Assembly: GCF_937884665.1 (NCBI RefSeq)
Contig: NZ_CAKZYF010000162.1
Coordinates: 1-56,168 of the forward strand
Reading direction: 5' to 3'
Length of the DNA stretch: 56,168 nucleotides
Origin: an uncultured Allomuricauda sp.
GTDB taxonomy: Bacteria; Bacteroidota; Bacteroidia; Flavobacteriales; Flavobacteriaceae
Under the pieces are notes generated by a model that was not told the origin of the DNA, did no database searches, and worked only from the letters and a program-made list of their open reading frames with translations. Positions 55,999 to 56,168 of this stretch are shown here, one piece after another. A program made the position numbers and the translations under genes. Position 1 is the first letter of the stretch; each line of letters opens with the position of its first letter.

Positions 55999-56168
55999 CT
56001 ATTTTTTTCGCATAAAAATAGTAATTGGAACCCCGAAGAAGTTAAAATTCTCCCTTAACTTGTTTTCTAGAAATCGTTTGTACGGGTCCCGAACATATTG
56101 CGGCAGGTTACAAAAAAATGCAAATTGGGGGTAAAGCGTGGGCAATTGGGTACAAAACTTGATCTTTA
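55999..56168 (-). CDS. der: GTPase Der (EngA), C-terminal end only
   Basis: The 55 visible residues end at TAG 55999 and run off the right window edge. They read [40 protein letters not shown] and [15 protein letters not shown], matching the C-terminal KH-like domain of Der/EngA, including the closing GVPIxIFxRxK. Der carries two GTPase domains and assists 50S ribosome assembly; those domains lie outside the window. Confidence 0.93.
   Translation of the reverse strand, partial: KIKFCTQLPTLYPQFAFFCNLPQYVRDPYKRFLENKLRENFNFFGVPITIFMRKK

Overview
The window looks like chromosomal DNA of a marine Flavobacteriaceae bacterium (Bacteroidota), perhaps close to Muricauda/Allomuricauda or Maribacter; the genus is a guess from protein style. 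The grounds are a SusC/SusD pair, the Bacteroidota -7 promoter octamer TAnnTTTG in front of many genes, lipoproteins with acidic residues after the lipobox cysteine, many families found mainly in Bacteroidota (DUF6607, DUF5522, GSCFA, HmuY, DUF4230), and moderate to low GC. No tRNA, rRNA, CRISPR array, integrase or transposase is visible. The content is mostly ordinary chromosome with a few accessory islands.

Layout. 1-3825 (-): a SusD-like lipoprotein cut by the window edge and its SusC partner, which carries a one-base frameshift. 4034-9292 (+): RNase HII, a large lipoprotein with a propeller-like C-terminal half, an OmpA-family protein and a secreted protein. 9313-10971 (-): LipB, a lipoprotein and a 51-residue Pmp3/YqaE peptide. 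11062-16020 (+): a membrane-tethered LuxR-type regulator, a thioredoxin-like gene with an early stop codon, LysS and a DASS-family transporter. 16090-17471 (-): two secreted, very acidic repeat proteins built on an LGFDT/YLPE/FDPY unit, of unknown function and sharing a 3'-UTR block. 17738-23169 (+): a zinc metalloprotease, a small single-TM peptide behind 21-bp-spaced direct repeats, a Spy/CpxP-like protein, an SH3b protein and a DUF3307 membrane protein.

23221-27037 is a small regulatory island. A NmrA-like reductase and two small membrane proteins run left, a membrane class III nucleotide cyclase runs right, and an AraC regulator converges on the cyclase. A 17-bp direct repeat with 21-bp periodicity sits between the two divergent promoters. 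27074-32342 is a divergent haem-uptake locus: TonB receptor plus HmuY one way; DUF6607, a covalent-FMN-type protein, a cysteine-containing small protein and a four-TM protein the other way. I infer that it couples haem capture at the surface to flavin redox chemistry at the inner membrane. 32813-33982 is an MFS transporter.

34015-37384 (-) is a tightly overlapping operon (HERIH-motif membrane protein, PLP enzyme, glucosaminidase-LysM lipoprotein, HemL). 37566-40256 (+) holds DUF5522, DUF4136 and an aromatic amino acid hydroxylase with a long extra C-terminal region. 40224-44418 (-) is alaS-GSCFA-DUF4230. 44523-47715 (+) is M23 peptidase-MerR-LemA-TPM-TPM. 47925-55861 (+) is the alpha-2-macroglobulin/PBP1C pair. 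The right end has a degenerate intergenic palindromic repeat and the last codons of der (-).
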